Notes under the pieces: model-generated
The model's database searches: none
The model's input: the letters and a program-made list of their open reading frames with translations, nothing else
What the model was told of the DNA's origin: nothing
Translations under genes and position numbers: made by a program
Part shown: piece by piece, positions 1-8,246 of the stretch
Layout of the letters: every line of letters starts with the position of its first letter
Position numbering within the stretch: the first letter of the stretch is position 1
Assembly (NCBI RefSeq): GCF_002869745.1
Contig: NZ_PNOS01000007.1
Span: forward strand, 53,696 to 117,695
From: Oceaniglobus roseus
GTDB taxonomy: Bacteria; Pseudomonadota; Alphaproteobacteria; Rhodobacterales; Rhodobacteraceae
Reading direction: 5' to 3'
DNA: 64,000 bases

Positions 1-1
1 G

Positions 2-892
2 ACCTTCGTCGACATCGCGGGCCTCGTGAAGGGCGCGAGCAAGGGCGAGGGGCTCGGCAACCAGTTCCTTGCCAACATCCGCGAATGCGACGCCATCGCC
101 CATGTCCTGCGCTGTTTCGAGGACGGCGACGTCACCCATGTCGAGGGCCGCGTGGACCCGGTGGCCGATGCCGAGACCATCGAGACCGAGCTGATGCTGG
201 CCGACCTCGAGAGCATCGAGCGGCGTCTCCAGAACCTCAGCCGCAAGGTGCGCGGCGGCGACAAGGAGGCGGTGGACCAGGTGCGCCTGCTGGAAGCCGC
301 GCAGGCCGCCCTGAACGACGGTCGGCCCGCCCGCACCGTCGAGGTGGCGGCCGAGGACGCCCGCGCCTGGCGGATGCTGCAGCTGCTGACGACGAAGCCT
401 GTCCTCTACGTTTGCAACGTCGAGGAATCGGCGGCCGCTTCCGGCAACGCCCAGTCCGCCCGCGTGGCCGAGATGGCGAAGGCGCAGGGCAACTCGGCCG
501 TCGTGATCTCGGCGAAGATCGAGGAGGAGATCAGCCAGCTCGACCCCGAGGAGGCCGAGATGTTCCTGGGCGAGATGGGACTGGAGGAGGCCGGGCTCGA
601 CCGGCTGATCCGCGCCGGCTACGCGCTCCTCCACCTCCAGACATACTTCACCGTCGGCCCCAAGGAGGCGCGCGCCTGGACGATCCCGCAGGGCACGCTG
701 GCGCCGCAGGCGGCCGGCGTGATCCACGGCGACTTCGAGAAGGGCTTCATCCGGGCCGAGACCATCGCCTACGACGACTTCGTGTCGCTGAACGGCGAGA
801 CGGGGGCGAAGGAGGCCGGCAAGATGCGGGTCGAGGGCAAGGGATACACGGTGCAGGACGGCGACGTGCTGCATTTCCTGTTCAACACCTGA
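2..892 (+). CDS. ychF: Ribosome-associated ATPase YchF (OLA1 family), 5'-truncated
   Basis: This is the C-terminal part (about 296 codons) of a YchF/OLA1 P-loop ATPase; the 5' end lies outside the window. The reading frame is open from base 2 and begins inside the G3 region ([14 protein letters not shown]). The G4 position reads NVEE, the NxxE form that makes this family prefer ATP over GTP. A coiled-coil helical insert precedes it (roughly 30-110 of the visible part). The last 80 residues form the TGS domain, with [14 protein letters not shown] and the C-terminal [16 protein letters not shown] signature. YchF binds ribosomes and is linked to translation fidelity and the oxidative stress response. 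The stop is followed by 66 bp before the next gene on the same strand. Confidence 0.95.
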   Translation, partial: TFVDIAGLVKGASKGEGLGNQFLANIRECDAIAHVLRCFEDGDVTHVEGRVDPVADAETIETELMLADLESIERRLQNLSRKVRGGDKEAVDQVRLLEAAQAALNDGRPARTVEVAAEDARAWRMLQLLTTKPVLYVCNVEESAAASGNAQSARVAEMAKAQGNSAVVISAKIEEEISQLDPEEAEMFLGEMGLEEAGLDRLIRAGYALLHLQTYFTVGPKEARAWTIPQGTLAPQAAGVIHGDFEKGFIRAETIAYDDFVSLNGETGAKEAGKMRVEGKGYTVQDGDVLHFLFNT

Positions 893-958
893 GCCGCAGG
901 GGCTTGATTCCCCGGGGCCCGGACGTCTTGATGACGTGACGGAACCCTGGGAGAGCCG

Positions 959-1616
959 ATGGACCTTGCCGCGCTGACCGCCGCCGTCCCGATCGGGCTG
1001 CTGGCCTATGTCGCGTTCCTCTTCAAGGTCTCGGGCTTCCTCGTCCGCGACGAGCTGATCCTGCGGCTGCTGGTGTCGGTCGGCCTGCTTTTCGGCCTCT
1101 GCTTCCACCTCTTCCGGGCCGAACCGGCGTGGGACGCCGTCTTCGCCGAGGGGGCGATGGCGGCGGTCAACCTCTGGCTCGTCTGCGTGATCCTGGCAGA
1201 GCGCACGCGCATCGGTCTCGACGCGGCCGAGCGGCGGCTGCTGGCGGCATTCGGCACCGTCACGCCCGGGCAGCTGCGCAGCCTGTCGCGCCGCGCGGAC
1301 TGGGAGGTGCTGGAGGCGTCCTGTACCCTGATCCAGGAAGGCGCGCCGGTCACGCGGCTGTTCTTCGTCGACGCGCCCGAGGTCACGCTGGTCGAGGACG
1401 GCCTTGCTCGCGTGATCGAGGGGCCAGCCTTCGCCGGCGAGACCGTGTTTCTCCGGGGCGGGGGCAACGGTCGTGTCGTGGGACCACGCCGATCTGCAGC
1501 GGATGATGCGCCGCTCGCAGCCGCTGAGGAACGCGCTGATCGCCCGGTTCGGCGGTGAACCGGCGGGCCGGCGCGCCACCGCCCAACCGATGGAGCGGGG
1601 GCTTCGGGAGGCTTGA
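959..1616 (+). pseudogene. Membrane-anchored cyclic-nucleotide-binding (Popeye/CRP-like) protein with a frameshift
   Basis: ATG at 959 follows a GGGAGA ribosome binding site. The first 80 residues hold about three hydrophobic helices (starting LAALTAAVPIGLLAYVAFLF), then a cyclic-nucleotide-binding-like beta roll (TLIQEGAPVTRLFFV ... LARVIEGPAFAGETVFL). In frame the protein ends at 1558 with a low-complexity basic tail. Read one base later, from about 1464, the sequence continues as ATVVSWDHADLQRMM...RNALIARFGGE, a normal end for this fold, and stops at 1614-1616. The shift lies in the G-rich run 1454-1464 (cggggcggggg). It looks like one extra G: either a sequencing error or a real inactivation. 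No effector residues can be assigned with confidence, so the function is unknown. Confidence 0.7.
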
Positions 1617-1630
1617 CCGCCTCAGCCGCC

Positions 1631-1654
1631 GTATATACATCTGTACGTGTATAC
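1631..1654. promoter_or_regulatory. Candidate operator of the toxin-antitoxin pair
   Basis: A 24-bp imperfect dyad, GTATATACAT...GTGTATAC, lies 15 bp upstream of the antitoxin ATG. The half-sites match at 8 of 12 positions. Toxin-antitoxin operons are commonly autoregulated through such near-promoter palindromes. The TATA-rich left arm could also contain the -10 element. Binding by the downstream antitoxin is inferred. Confidence 0.5.
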
Positions 1655-1669
1655 GGATGGAGCCCCGCA

Positions 1670-1894
1670 ATGTTCGAAACCAAGATCCGCAAGGTCGGCA
1701 ACTCGGCCGTCATCACCCTGTCGAAGGAGGCGCTTGCCGTGCTCGACGCGGCGGAGGGCGACACGGTGTACCTGGTGCGCACCGACGACGGTTCGCTCGC
1801 CATACGCGCCCACGAGGATGACTTCGCGGCTGCGATGGAAGCGGCGGAGATCGGCCAGAACCGCTATCGCAAGTCGATGCAGGAACTCGCGTGA
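1670..1894 (+). CDS. AbrB/MazE-type (SpoVT-AbrB domain) antitoxin
   Basis: A 74-residue protein starting MFETKIRKVGNSAVITLSKE, the swapped-hairpin AbrB/MazE DNA-binding fold (KVGNSxxxxL) in residues 3-45. It is followed by an acidic and then basic helical tail that normally wraps the toxin. ATG 1670 is chosen because the N-terminus then matches the family; upstream in-frame codons run into the promoter. It overlaps the toxin start by 4 bp (GTGA), as expected for a translationally coupled toxin-antitoxin operon. It is probably an antitoxin that represses its own promoter through the dyad at 1631-1654. Confidence 0.85.
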   Translation: MFETKIRKVGNSAVITLSKEALAVLDAAEGDTVYLVRTDDGSLAIRAHEDDFAAAMEAAEIGQNRYRKSMQELA

Positions 1895-2286
1895 CGGCGG
1901 ATCCGCGGTGGGTGCCCATCGCAGCCGTGCGGGCGATTCATGATCGGCAGATTGCGCGGCACGGTGGAAGCCCGGGCCTTCGGGATACGGCCCTGCTTGA
2001 AATGGGGTGCGCCCGGCCGCTGAACCTCTGGGCCTATGGCGAACCGGATTTATGCGATCTCGGTGTCGCCTACGCCTTCGGGCTCGCAAAGGCGCACGCC
2101 TTCATCGACGGAAACAAGCGGACGGCGTTCCAGACGGCCTTCGCGTTTCTGTATCTCAACGGTCTCGATCTGTACGTGCCGGACAGGGAGGTCGTGGACA
2201 TGATGGAAGGTCTGGCGGAAAGCCGTGTGCCGGAGGCCGAGTTCGCGGCGTGGCTCCGTCAGGGTGTGAGGCCGCTTCAGAACTAG
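1891..2286 (+). CDS. doc: Doc (death-on-curing) family Fic toxin
   Basis: A 131-residue protein starting at GTG 1891 inside the antitoxin stop. The Fic/Doc active-site loop is visible at residues 69-77 (HAFIDGNKR), with catalytic His69, the Asp73/Asn75 phosphate-anchor positions and Lys76-Arg77. Doc toxins phosphorylate EF-Tu, in contrast with AMP-transferring Fic proteins, and stop translation. Length and motif (HxFxDGNKR) favour Doc. The partner is an AbrB/MazE-type antitoxin rather than the classical Phd. The substrate is inferred from the family, not visible. The 3' end overlaps the convergent udgX stop by 4 bp. Confidence 0.88.
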   Translation: MTADPRWVPIAAVRAIHDRQIARHGGSPGLRDTALLEMGCARPLNLWAYGEPDLCDLGVAYAFGLAKAHAFIDGNKRTAFQTAFAFLYLNGLDLYVPDREVVDMMEGLAESRVPEAEFAAWLRQGVRPLQN

Positions 2287-3698
2287 GCTGCGCCGCGCAC
2301 CATCTCGGCCACCCGGCGCAGATCCTCGCGGAACCGCTCGGTCTCGGCCTCGCGCAGGGCGGCGTCGGGCAGGCGCAGCAGGTACGACGGGTGGACGGAG
2401 AGGTAGACCGGCGTGCCGTCCTCCGTCTGCTCGACGCTGCCCCGACGCCTGGTGATGCCCTTGCCCGTCCCCGTCAGGCTCGCCGCCGCGGTCGCGCCCA
2501 GTGCAAGGATCAGCTTCGGCTTCACCAGCTGGCGCTCGGCCTCCAGCCACCACTTGCAGGCCTCGACCTCGCCCGCGTCGGGCTTCTGGTGGATGCGCCG
2601 CTTGCCGCGGGGGGTGAACTTGAAGTGCTTCACGGCGTTCGTGACGAACGCCGCCGGGCGCTCCAGCCCGGCTTCCTCCGCGATCCGGTCGAAGAGCTGC
2701 CCGGCGGGCCCGACAAGCGGGCGGCCCGCCAGATCCTCGTTGTCGCCGGGCTGTTCGGCCACGATCATCAGCGCGGCGTCCAGCGGCCCTTCGCCCGGCA
2801 CCGCCTGCGTCGCATCCTTGTAGAGCGGACAGCGGGTGCAGGCGGCAAGCTGGCGGTGAAGCTCGGGGCGGGTGTCGGGGGCTTTGGGCATGGCGAGGAT
2901 CCGGTCGGAGAAGACGGGCGGCAGGGTGGGCGCCGCCGCCTCCATGGCGCGGGCGCGGGACTGGGCAGAGGCGATCAGGCCCGGGATCAGTTCGGCCTCG
3001 GGCAGGTTCTTCCAGTATTTCTTCGGCATCTCCGAGGTCATGGCCGAGACCTTGAGCCGCGCGGGATTGAAGATGTTGGAGAAATAGGTCCGCCAGAGCT
3101 CTTCGGTCGCGTCCTCGGGCAGCGGCGGCTTGGACGCGCCTTCGGCGAAGCGAATCTCGCCGTTCTCGAAATGCGCGGTCAGGTGCGGCGTCTGGATCAC
3201 CCAGTCCATGTCGCCGAACCGCTTGGCGAAGAAGGGCGCCGTGGGCTCCAGCGTGTAATGCGAAGGCTCGAACCAGGCGGCGAAGCGGCGCCTCGGGCCG
3301 GTGGCCTCCAGTTCTCGGAAGCGGACGAAGGCCGTCATCTTGTGCTTGTCCCGGCGCACCGCCTTTTCCATCTGGCGGAGCCTGGCAAGGGCCGGGTCGG
3401 CGCGGTCCTCCATCAGCTTCGGCCGGTCGCGCAGGCGCCAGAGCAGGGCGTAGAGGCGGGCGAATCGCTCGGGATCGGCATGCCAGACCACGGCGCGCAT
3501 CAGCTCGACGAAGCTTTTCGGCACGGTCAGCGCGGCACCGGACGTCGGCGCTGGCGCGGGGTCGGCGAAGAGATCGGGCGCGGCGCTGCAGAAATGCCAG
3601 CTCAGCGCCTCGGGCGGCACCCCCGCGGCCGCCTGCGCGCGGGCGGCGTCGCGGAAGGCGGCCTCGGTGCCGATGGTGGGGAGCGTGACGGTGGGCAT
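2283..3698 (-). CDS. udgX: UdgX-family uracil-DNA glycosylase fused to an N-terminal DUF4130 domain
   Basis: A 471-residue two-domain protein. Residues 1 to about 250 match the DUF4130 / SAM-linked DNA metabolism domain. Residues about 270-471 are a family-4-like uracil-DNA glycosylase with four-Cys 4Fe-4S spacing (CTRCPLY near the start), the GEGPLDAALMIVAEQPGD motif and HPSYLLR near the end. Residues 366-370 read KRRIH, the UdgX-specific insertion whose His crosslinks covalently to the abasic site after uracil excision (established for mycobacterial UdgX). His370 is encoded at 2589-2591. It follows the radical SAM gene with a 1-bp overlap (TGATG), so the two form one operon behind a LexA box. 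Confidence 0.9.
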   Translation of the reverse strand: MPTVTLPTIGTEAAFRDAARAQAAAGVPPEALSWHFCSAAPDLFADPAPAPTSGAALTVPKSFVELMRAVVWHADPERFARLYALLWRLRDRPKLMEDRADPALARLRQMEKAVRRDKHKMTAFVRFRELEATGPRRRFAAWFEPSHYTLEPTAPFFAKRFGDMDWVIQTPHLTAHFENGEIRFAEGASKPPLPEDATEELWRTYFSNIFNPARLKVSAMTSEMPKKYWKNLPEAELIPGLIASAQSRARAMEAAAPTLPPVFSDRILAMPKAPDTRPELHRQLAACTRCPLYKDATQAVPGEGPLDAALMIVAEQPGDNEDLAGRPLVGPAGQLFDRIAEEAGLERPAAFVTNAVKHFKFTPRGKRRIHQKPDAGEVEACKWWLEAERQLVKPKLILALGATAAASLTGTGKGITRRRGSVEQTEDGTPVYLSVHPSYLLRLPDAALREAETERFREDLRRVAEMVRGAA

Positions 3699-4933
3699 CA
3701 GAACAGCGACAGCTGCTCGGGCGGCGGCGCGAAGGCCGCGCGCAACCGGGCGCTGTCGGTCAGCGCGCCGGGCGACCAGTCGGTCAGCGTGATGAAGGGC
3801 CGCGCCTTCTTAAGGATCGCACCCATCCTTGTCAGGTCGTCATAGCGCAGGGAGCGATGGCGCCGCGTCGTCAGGATGCGCCCCACGGTCTTTGTGCCGA
3901 ACCCCGGCACCCGCAGCAGCATCTCGCGGCTCGCCCGGTTCACGTCCAGCGGGAAGTGATGCCGGTTCGCCAGCGCCCAGGCAAGCTTCGGGTCGATGTC
4001 GAGGTCGAGGTTGCCGTCCTTCGCGCTGCCGGTGATCTCGTTCACGTCGAAGCCGTAGAAGCGCAGCAGCCAGTCTGCCTGGTAGAGGCGATGTTCCCGT
4101 GCCAGCGGCGGACGGATCAACGGCAGCTTGGCCGAGGCGTCGGGGATCGGCGAAAAGGCGGAATAGTACACGCGCTTCAGCTTGTAGCTTGAGTAAAGCC
4201 GCGTCGACTGGCCCAGGATTGTCGCATCCGTGCTGTTGTCGGCGCCGACGATCATCTGCGTCGACTGCCCCGCAGGGGCGAAGCGGGGGGGGCGCTTGCC
4301 GGTGTGGGACCTCTCCTTGCTCGCCTCCTTCCGCAGACGCACGTCGGCCATGGCGCGGCGTATTCCCTCGGGGTCCTTCTCGGGCGCATAGGACTTCACC
4401 GCCGCGTCCGTTGGCAGCTCCACGTTGATCGAGATCCGGTCGGCGTGCAGCCCCGCCTCGGCGATCAGCTCGGGCGCCGCGTCGGGGATCGTCTTGAGGT
4501 GGATATAGCCGCGGAAATTGTGCTCCACCCTCAGCGTCCGGGCGATCCTCACCATGTCGCCCATGGTCTGGTCGGGCGAGCGGATGATGCCCGAGGACAG
4601 GAACAGCCCCTCGATGTAGTTGCGCCGGTAGAACTCCAGCGTCAGCTGCACCACCTCCTCGGGGGTGAAGCGCGCCCGTTCAACGTTCGAGGAGACACGG
4701 TTCACGCAGTAGGCGCAGTCGAAGATGCAGAAGTTCGTCATCAGGATCTTCAGGAGCGAGATGCAGCGCCCGTCCGGCGCATAGGCATGGCAGATGCCGC
4801 TGCCCGTCGTGCTGCCCAGCCCCGAGCCGTCGCGCGACGAACGGCGGTCCGTCCCGCTGGAGGCGCAGGAGGCGTCGTACTTGGCGGCGTCCGAGAGGAT
4901 CGCCAGTTTCTGCTGAAGCGTGCGTGGGGCCAT
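3698..4933 (-). CDS. Radical SAM protein, putative DNA modification/repair (UDG-linked family)
   Basis: A 411-residue radical SAM enzyme. The cluster motif is CX3CX2C at Cys69, Cys73 and Cys76 ([13 protein letters not shown]), followed by a TIM-barrel core. The C-terminal third has a helix-hairpin-helix DNA-binding motif ([16 protein letters not shown], about residue 337). This combination is the family annotated as putative DNA modification/repair radical SAM protein, almost always adjacent to the UdgX/DUF4130 gene, as here. The reaction is not established. The ATG lies 2 bp from a GTTC-N7-GTTC LexA box, so SOS control of both genes is likely. Confidence 0.88.
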   Translation of the reverse strand: MAPRTLQQKLAILSDAAKYDASCASSGTDRRSSRDGSGLGSTTGSGICHAYAPDGRCISLLKILMTNFCIFDCAYCVNRVSSNVERARFTPEEVVQLTLEFYRRNYIEGLFLSSGIIRSPDQTMGDMVRIARTLRVEHNFRGYIHLKTIPDAAPELIAEAGLHADRISINVELPTDAAVKSYAPEKDPEGIRRAMADVRLRKEASKERSHTGKRPPRFAPAGQSTQMIVGADNSTDATILGQSTRLYSSYKLKRVYYSAFSPIPDASAKLPLIRPPLAREHRLYQADWLLRFYGFDVNEITGSAKDGNLDLDIDPKLAWALANRHHFPLDVNRASREMLLRVPGFGTKTVGRILTTRRHRSLRYDDLTRMGAILKKARPFITLTDWSPGALTDSARLRAAFAPPPEQLSLF

Positions 4934-4935
4934 GC

Positions 4936-4950
4936 GTTCACTATATGTTC
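4936..4950. promoter_or_regulatory. LexA box (GTTC-N7-GTTC) of the radical SAM-udgX operon
   Basis: GTTC at 4936-4939, seven bases ACTATAT, GTTC at 4947-4950, an exact match to the alphaproteobacterial SOS box. It sits directly upstream of the minus-strand start codon (4931-4933), where LexA would block initiation. A further GAAC pair follows at 4953-4962. Confidence 0.75.
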
Positions 4951-5045
4951 ACGAACGGGAACGGCAAGGGGGCGGGCTGCGGCGTTTTGGCGTGGCACCC
5001 CGCGCCGCCCTCGCATAGGTTCGGCGCGAAGCCACGGAGCGCCCC

Positions 5046-5837
5046 ATGAAGACCGTCATCCTGATCCCCGCGCGCTATGCCTCGACCCGCTATCCCGGCA
5101 AGCCCCTGGCGATGCTGACCCTGCCCGACGGCACGCGGAAGAGCCTGATCCAGCTGACCTGGGAGGCGGCGATGCGCGCGTCGGGCGCCGATGCCGTCCA
5201 TGTCGTGACCGACGACGACCGCATCCGGGAGGCGGCGGAAGCCTTCGGCGCCTCGGTGCTGATGACCTCGTCCGACTGCCGCAACGGCACCGAGCGCTGC
5301 GCCGACGCGCTGGCCCGCCACGACATCGAGGCCGACCTGATCGTGAACGTTCAGGGCGACGCACCTCTGACGCCGCCCTGGTTCGTCGAGGACCTGATCG
5401 CCGCCATGGCCGCCGACCCGGCGGCCGACGTGGCGACGCCGGTGCTGCACTGCGACGCCCGCTCCTACGCCAACTTCATCGAGGACCGGCAGGCGGGGCG
5501 CGTCGGCGGCACCACCGCCGTCTTCGCCGCCAACCAGCACGCGATGTACTTCAGCAAGGAAGTGCTGCCCTACATCGACCCGCAGGAACGCGGACGCGGC
5601 GACCTGCCGGTCTATCACCACGTCGGCATCTACGCCTACCGCCCCTCCGCCCTTGCCGCCTACATGTCCTGGCCTGTGGGCCGGATGGAGGCGCTGGAGG
5701 GGCTCGAGCAGCTGCGCTTCCTCGAGAACGGGCACGCCGTGCGCTGCGTCATCGTCGAGGGCCGCGGCCGGGTGTTCTGGGAGCTGAACAATCCTGCCGA
5801 CGTGGCCCGGATCGAAGCCGTGCTGGGAGAGATGTGA
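5046..5837 (+). CDS. kdsB: 3-deoxy-manno-octulosonate cytidylyltransferase (CMP-Kdo synthetase)
   Basis: A 263-residue nucleotidyltransferase that activates Kdo with CTP for lipid A-core assembly in the cytosol. It shows the KdsB N-terminus [19 protein letters not shown] (nucleotide loop), [18 protein letters not shown] and NVQGDAPL (metal/nucleotide binding), with [10 protein letters not shown] later. Length is usual for the family. The stop overlaps the kdsA start by one base (TGATG), so kdsB-kdsA are coupled. Confidence 0.93.
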   Translation: MKTVILIPARYASTRYPGKPLAMLTLPDGTRKSLIQLTWEAAMRASGADAVHVVTDDDRIREAAEAFGASVLMTSSDCRNGTERCADALARHDIEADLIVNVQGDAPLTPPWFVEDLIAAMAADPAADVATPVLHCDARSYANFIEDRQAGRVGGTTAVFAANQHAMYFSKEVLPYIDPQERGRGDLPVYHHVGIYAYRPSALAAYMSWPVGRMEALEGLEQLRFLENGHAVRCVIVEGRGRVFWELNNPADVARIEAVLGEM

Positions 5838-6676
5838 TGGTCGTCACCGTCGGAGACATCGAGATCGGGGGCCTCAACCCCTTCGTGCTGATCGCGGGGC
5901 CCTGCCAGCTGGAAACGCTGGACCACGCGCGGATGATGGCCGACGGCATCGCCGGGGCCTGCGCCGCCACGGGAACGCGCTTCGTGTTCAAGGCCAGTTT
6001 CGACAAGGCGAACCGGACGTCCCTCGGCTCGGCCCGCGGCGTCGGGATCGAGGCGGGGCTGGAGATCCTCGCGAGGATCCGTGACGAGTTCGGCTGTCCG
6101 GTCATCACCGACGTCCACGACATCCCCCAGGCCGAGGCGGCGGGGCAGGTGGTGGACATCCTCCAGATCCCCGCCTTCCTGTCGCGCCAGACCGACCTCC
6201 TGCTCGCCGCCGGAGAGACGGGGCGGGCGATCAACGTCAAGAAGGGCCAGTTCCTCGCGCCATGGGACATGGCGAAGGTGGCCGAGAAGATCGCCTCGAC
6301 CGGGAACGAGCGGATCCTGCTCTGCGAGCGGGGCGTCTCCTTCGGCTACAACTCCCTGGTCAGCGATTTCCGCGCGCTGCCGGTGATGGCGGCCACGGGA
6401 TACCCGGTGGTCTTCGACGCCACCCACTCGGTCCAGCAGCCGGGCGGGCAGGGGGCGACCAGCGGCGGCCAGCGCGAGTTTGCGCCGGTGCTGGCCCGCG
6501 CCGCCTGTGCGGTGGGGGTGGCGGGGCTGTTCATCGAGACGCACCAGGACCCCGACACCGCGCCTTCGGACGGGCCGAACATGATCCCGCTCGACCGGAT
6601 GGCGGCGCTGATCGCCGAGCTTCGTGCCTTCGACGACGTCAGGAAGGCGCAGATGGCGGCCGAGCTGCACGGCTAG
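5837..6676 (+). CDS. kdsA: 3-deoxy-8-phosphooctulonate synthase (Kdo-8-phosphate synthase)
   Basis: A 279-residue KdsA/DAHP-synthase-fold enzyme that condenses PEP with arabinose-5-phosphate to Kdo-8-P, the step upstream of KdsB. Visible motifs are LIAGPCQLE near the N-terminus, [12 protein letters not shown] (PEP/A5P binding), [14 protein letters not shown], and [11 protein letters not shown] near the end. The Asn in INVKK is the residue that marks the metal-independent class. ATG 5837 is chosen for the 1-bp overlap with kdsB, although the frame is open far upstream. Confidence 0.94.
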   Translation: MVVTVGDIEIGGLNPFVLIAGPCQLETLDHARMMADGIAGACAATGTRFVFKASFDKANRTSLGSARGVGIEAGLEILARIRDEFGCPVITDVHDIPQAEAAGQVVDILQIPAFLSRQTDLLLAAGETGRAINVKKGQFLAPWDMAKVAEKIASTGNERILLCERGVSFGYNSLVSDFRALPVMAATGYPVVFDATHSVQQPGGQGATSGGQREFAPVLARAACAVGVAGLFIETHQDPDTAPSDGPNMIPLDRMAALIAELRAFDDVRKAQMAAELHG

Positions 6677-6679
6677 GCG

Positions 6680-6697
6680 CCAGGCGACCCGGCCTGG
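6680..6697. terminator. Hairpin between convergent kdsA and phosphomannomutase genes
   Basis: CCAGGC-gacccg-GCCTGG forms a 6-bp stem with a 6-nt loop, 3 bp after the kdsA stop and about 15 bp before the convergent gene's stop. There is no clear U tract. It probably acts as a weak bidirectional terminator. Confidence 0.4.
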
Positions 6698-6712
6698 GCG
6701 AACGTACCGGTC

Positions 6713-8101
6713 TCAGCCGTAGTCCCGGCGCACCGCCGCCAGCACCGAGGACACCATCTCCGCCGCCCGCGCCTCGCTTTCCGCCTCGGCGTAGCAGCGC
6801 AGTTCCGGCGCGTTGCCGGAGGGGCGCAGGTGCACCACCTCGCCGCTTTCGAAGGCCACGCGCAGCCCGTCGGTCAGGTCCACCCCGGCCTCCGCGCCAT
6901 ATTCCCCGAGCAGCGCTGCCCGCGCCCGGGGGTCCGCCGTCAGCCGCTCGATCATCGCGCGCGACGTCTCCGTCGGCAGCCCCTGAAGCCGGTCCGCCGC
7001 GGTCCGCCGCTGAGGCAGCCCGCCGAGCAGCGCCCCGACCCCGCCCGCCTCGCGCGTCTGCGCCAGCGTGGCGAGCAGCGGCAGCACCGCGTCCCGCGTC
7101 ATCAGGGGCGCGAGCTGCCCCGCAGGTCCCGCCGCGTCGAACCCCAGCAGGAAGCCCCCGTTCGCCTCGTACCCCACGACCCGCGCCGCAGGATCGGCCG
7201 CCAGCGCCGCCTCCATTCCCGCGATCACGTAGGGCGAGCCGATGCGGGTGCGCATGACCTCGCCCAGTCCCATCGCCTCGACCATCGTGTTCGAGGACAC
7301 CGGCGTCACCACGCAATCCGCGCTGAGGCTGCGTGCCGTCAGCGCGCCGAGGATATCGCCCGGCACCACATGGCCCGTCGCGTCCGTCAGGAGCGGCCGG
7401 TCGGAGTCGCCGTCGAGCGACACGAGGGCGTCCAGGCCGCCCTCCCGGGCCCATCCGGCCAGCATCTCCCGCGTCCCGGCGTCCACCGCCTCGGTATCCA
7501 CCGGAATGAAGGTCTCGCTCCGTCCAAGCCGCCGCACCGTGGCACCGAGCGCCGACAGGATGTCGTGCAGCACGTCCCGCCCGACCGCCGAATGCTCGTA
7601 AAGCCCAACCGTCAGGCCCGACAGCGCCGCCGACCCGAAGGAGTCCGCGAACCGGGCGACGTAGCGCGCGTTCACCCCCTCATGCGCGGGCACCCCGGAA
7701 AGTGTCACCGCCCCCTCCCAAGGGGCGAGCGCCGCCAGGATCGCCGCCTCGTCGGCTTTCGTGATCTCGCCGGTGCGGGTATAGAACTTCAGCCCGTTGC
7801 GGTCGGCCGGGATGTGGCTGCCCGTCACCATCACCGCCGGAGCCCCGAGCCGCGCCGCCTCAAGCGCCAGCGCGGGTGTCGGAACCGCGCCGCAATCCCG
7901 CACCTCGACCCCGAGCGCCGCCGCCCCGACCGCCACCGCCGCGAGGTGCCGCGGCGAGGAGGGGCGCAGGTCGCGCCCGACCAGCAGCACCCCGTCATGG
8001 GGCGTCACGGTCAGGAAGGCACGCACATGGGCGGCGCAAACCTCGTCCGTCAGCTCGGTGACGAGACCCCTGAGCCCGCTGGTTCCGAATTTCGCCGCCA
8101 T
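6713..8101 (-). CDS. Phosphomannomutase / phosphohexomutase
   Basis: A 462-residue alpha-D-phosphohexomutase. It begins AAKFGTSGLRG, has the catalytic phosphoserine loop TGSHIPADRNG, the metal loop SLDGDSDRP, the sugar-specificity region GYEANGGF, and the C-terminal phosphate-binding RPSGNAPELR. ATG 8101 is preferred over an upstream ATG at 8128 because the family starts close to the FGTSGLRG motif. It interconverts mannose-6-P and mannose-1-P (or the glucose forms) for nucleotide-sugar supply. The setting near Kdo and exopolysaccharide genes fits; exact specificity is not visible. Confidence 0.88.
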   Translation of the reverse strand: MAAKFGTSGLRGLVTELTDEVCAAHVRAFLTVTPHDGVLLVGRDLRPSSPRHLAAVAVGAAALGVEVRDCGAVPTPALALEAARLGAPAVMVTGSHIPADRNGLKFYTRTGEITKADEAAILAALAPWEGAVTLSGVPAHEGVNARYVARFADSFGSAALSGLTVGLYEHSAVGRDVLHDILSALGATVRRLGRSETFIPVDTEAVDAGTREMLAGWAREGGLDALVSLDGDSDRPLLTDATGHVVPGDILGALTARSLSADCVVTPVSSNTMVEAMGLGEVMRTRIGSPYVIAGMEAALAADPAARVVGYEANGGFLLGFDAAGPAGQLAPLMTRDAVLPLLATLAQTREAGGVGALLGGLPQRRTAADRLQGLPTETSRAMIERLTADPRARAALLGEYGAEAGVDLTDGLRVAFESGEVVHLRPSGNAPELRCYAEAESEARAAEMVSSVLAAVRRDYG

Positions 8102-8163
8102 CCGCGCCTCCCCGCCGTGCTGCCCCATTCCGGCCTACACGACGCGGGCCGGTCGCGCACCAC

Positions 8164-8202
8164 CCCTGTTTCCTCTTTGCACCAAATACTCCCGCCGGAG
8201 GC
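8164..8202. repeat. Dispersed intergenic repeat, copy 1
   Basis: A segment of about 39 bp running from CCCTGTTTC through CTTTGCA and AAATACTCCCGCC to GGAGGC. The same element recurs at 63390-63427 with only a few differences and in the same orientation. It lies between two minus-strand genes, followed by a GC-rich tail. The CCGCCGG core suggests a small hairpin (terminator- or REP-like). Confidence 0.7.
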
Positions 8203-8246
8203 TCCCGCACCCTCCGCCCGCGCAGGGCCGGACGCGGGGCGCAGGC

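Noticed and set aside
4304..5030. Extended N-terminus of KdsA from an upstream in-frame codon at 4304
   Set aside because: The frame is open by chance through the complement of the radical SAM gene and out-of-frame kdsB. KdsA starts at ATG 5837, overlapping the kdsB stop.
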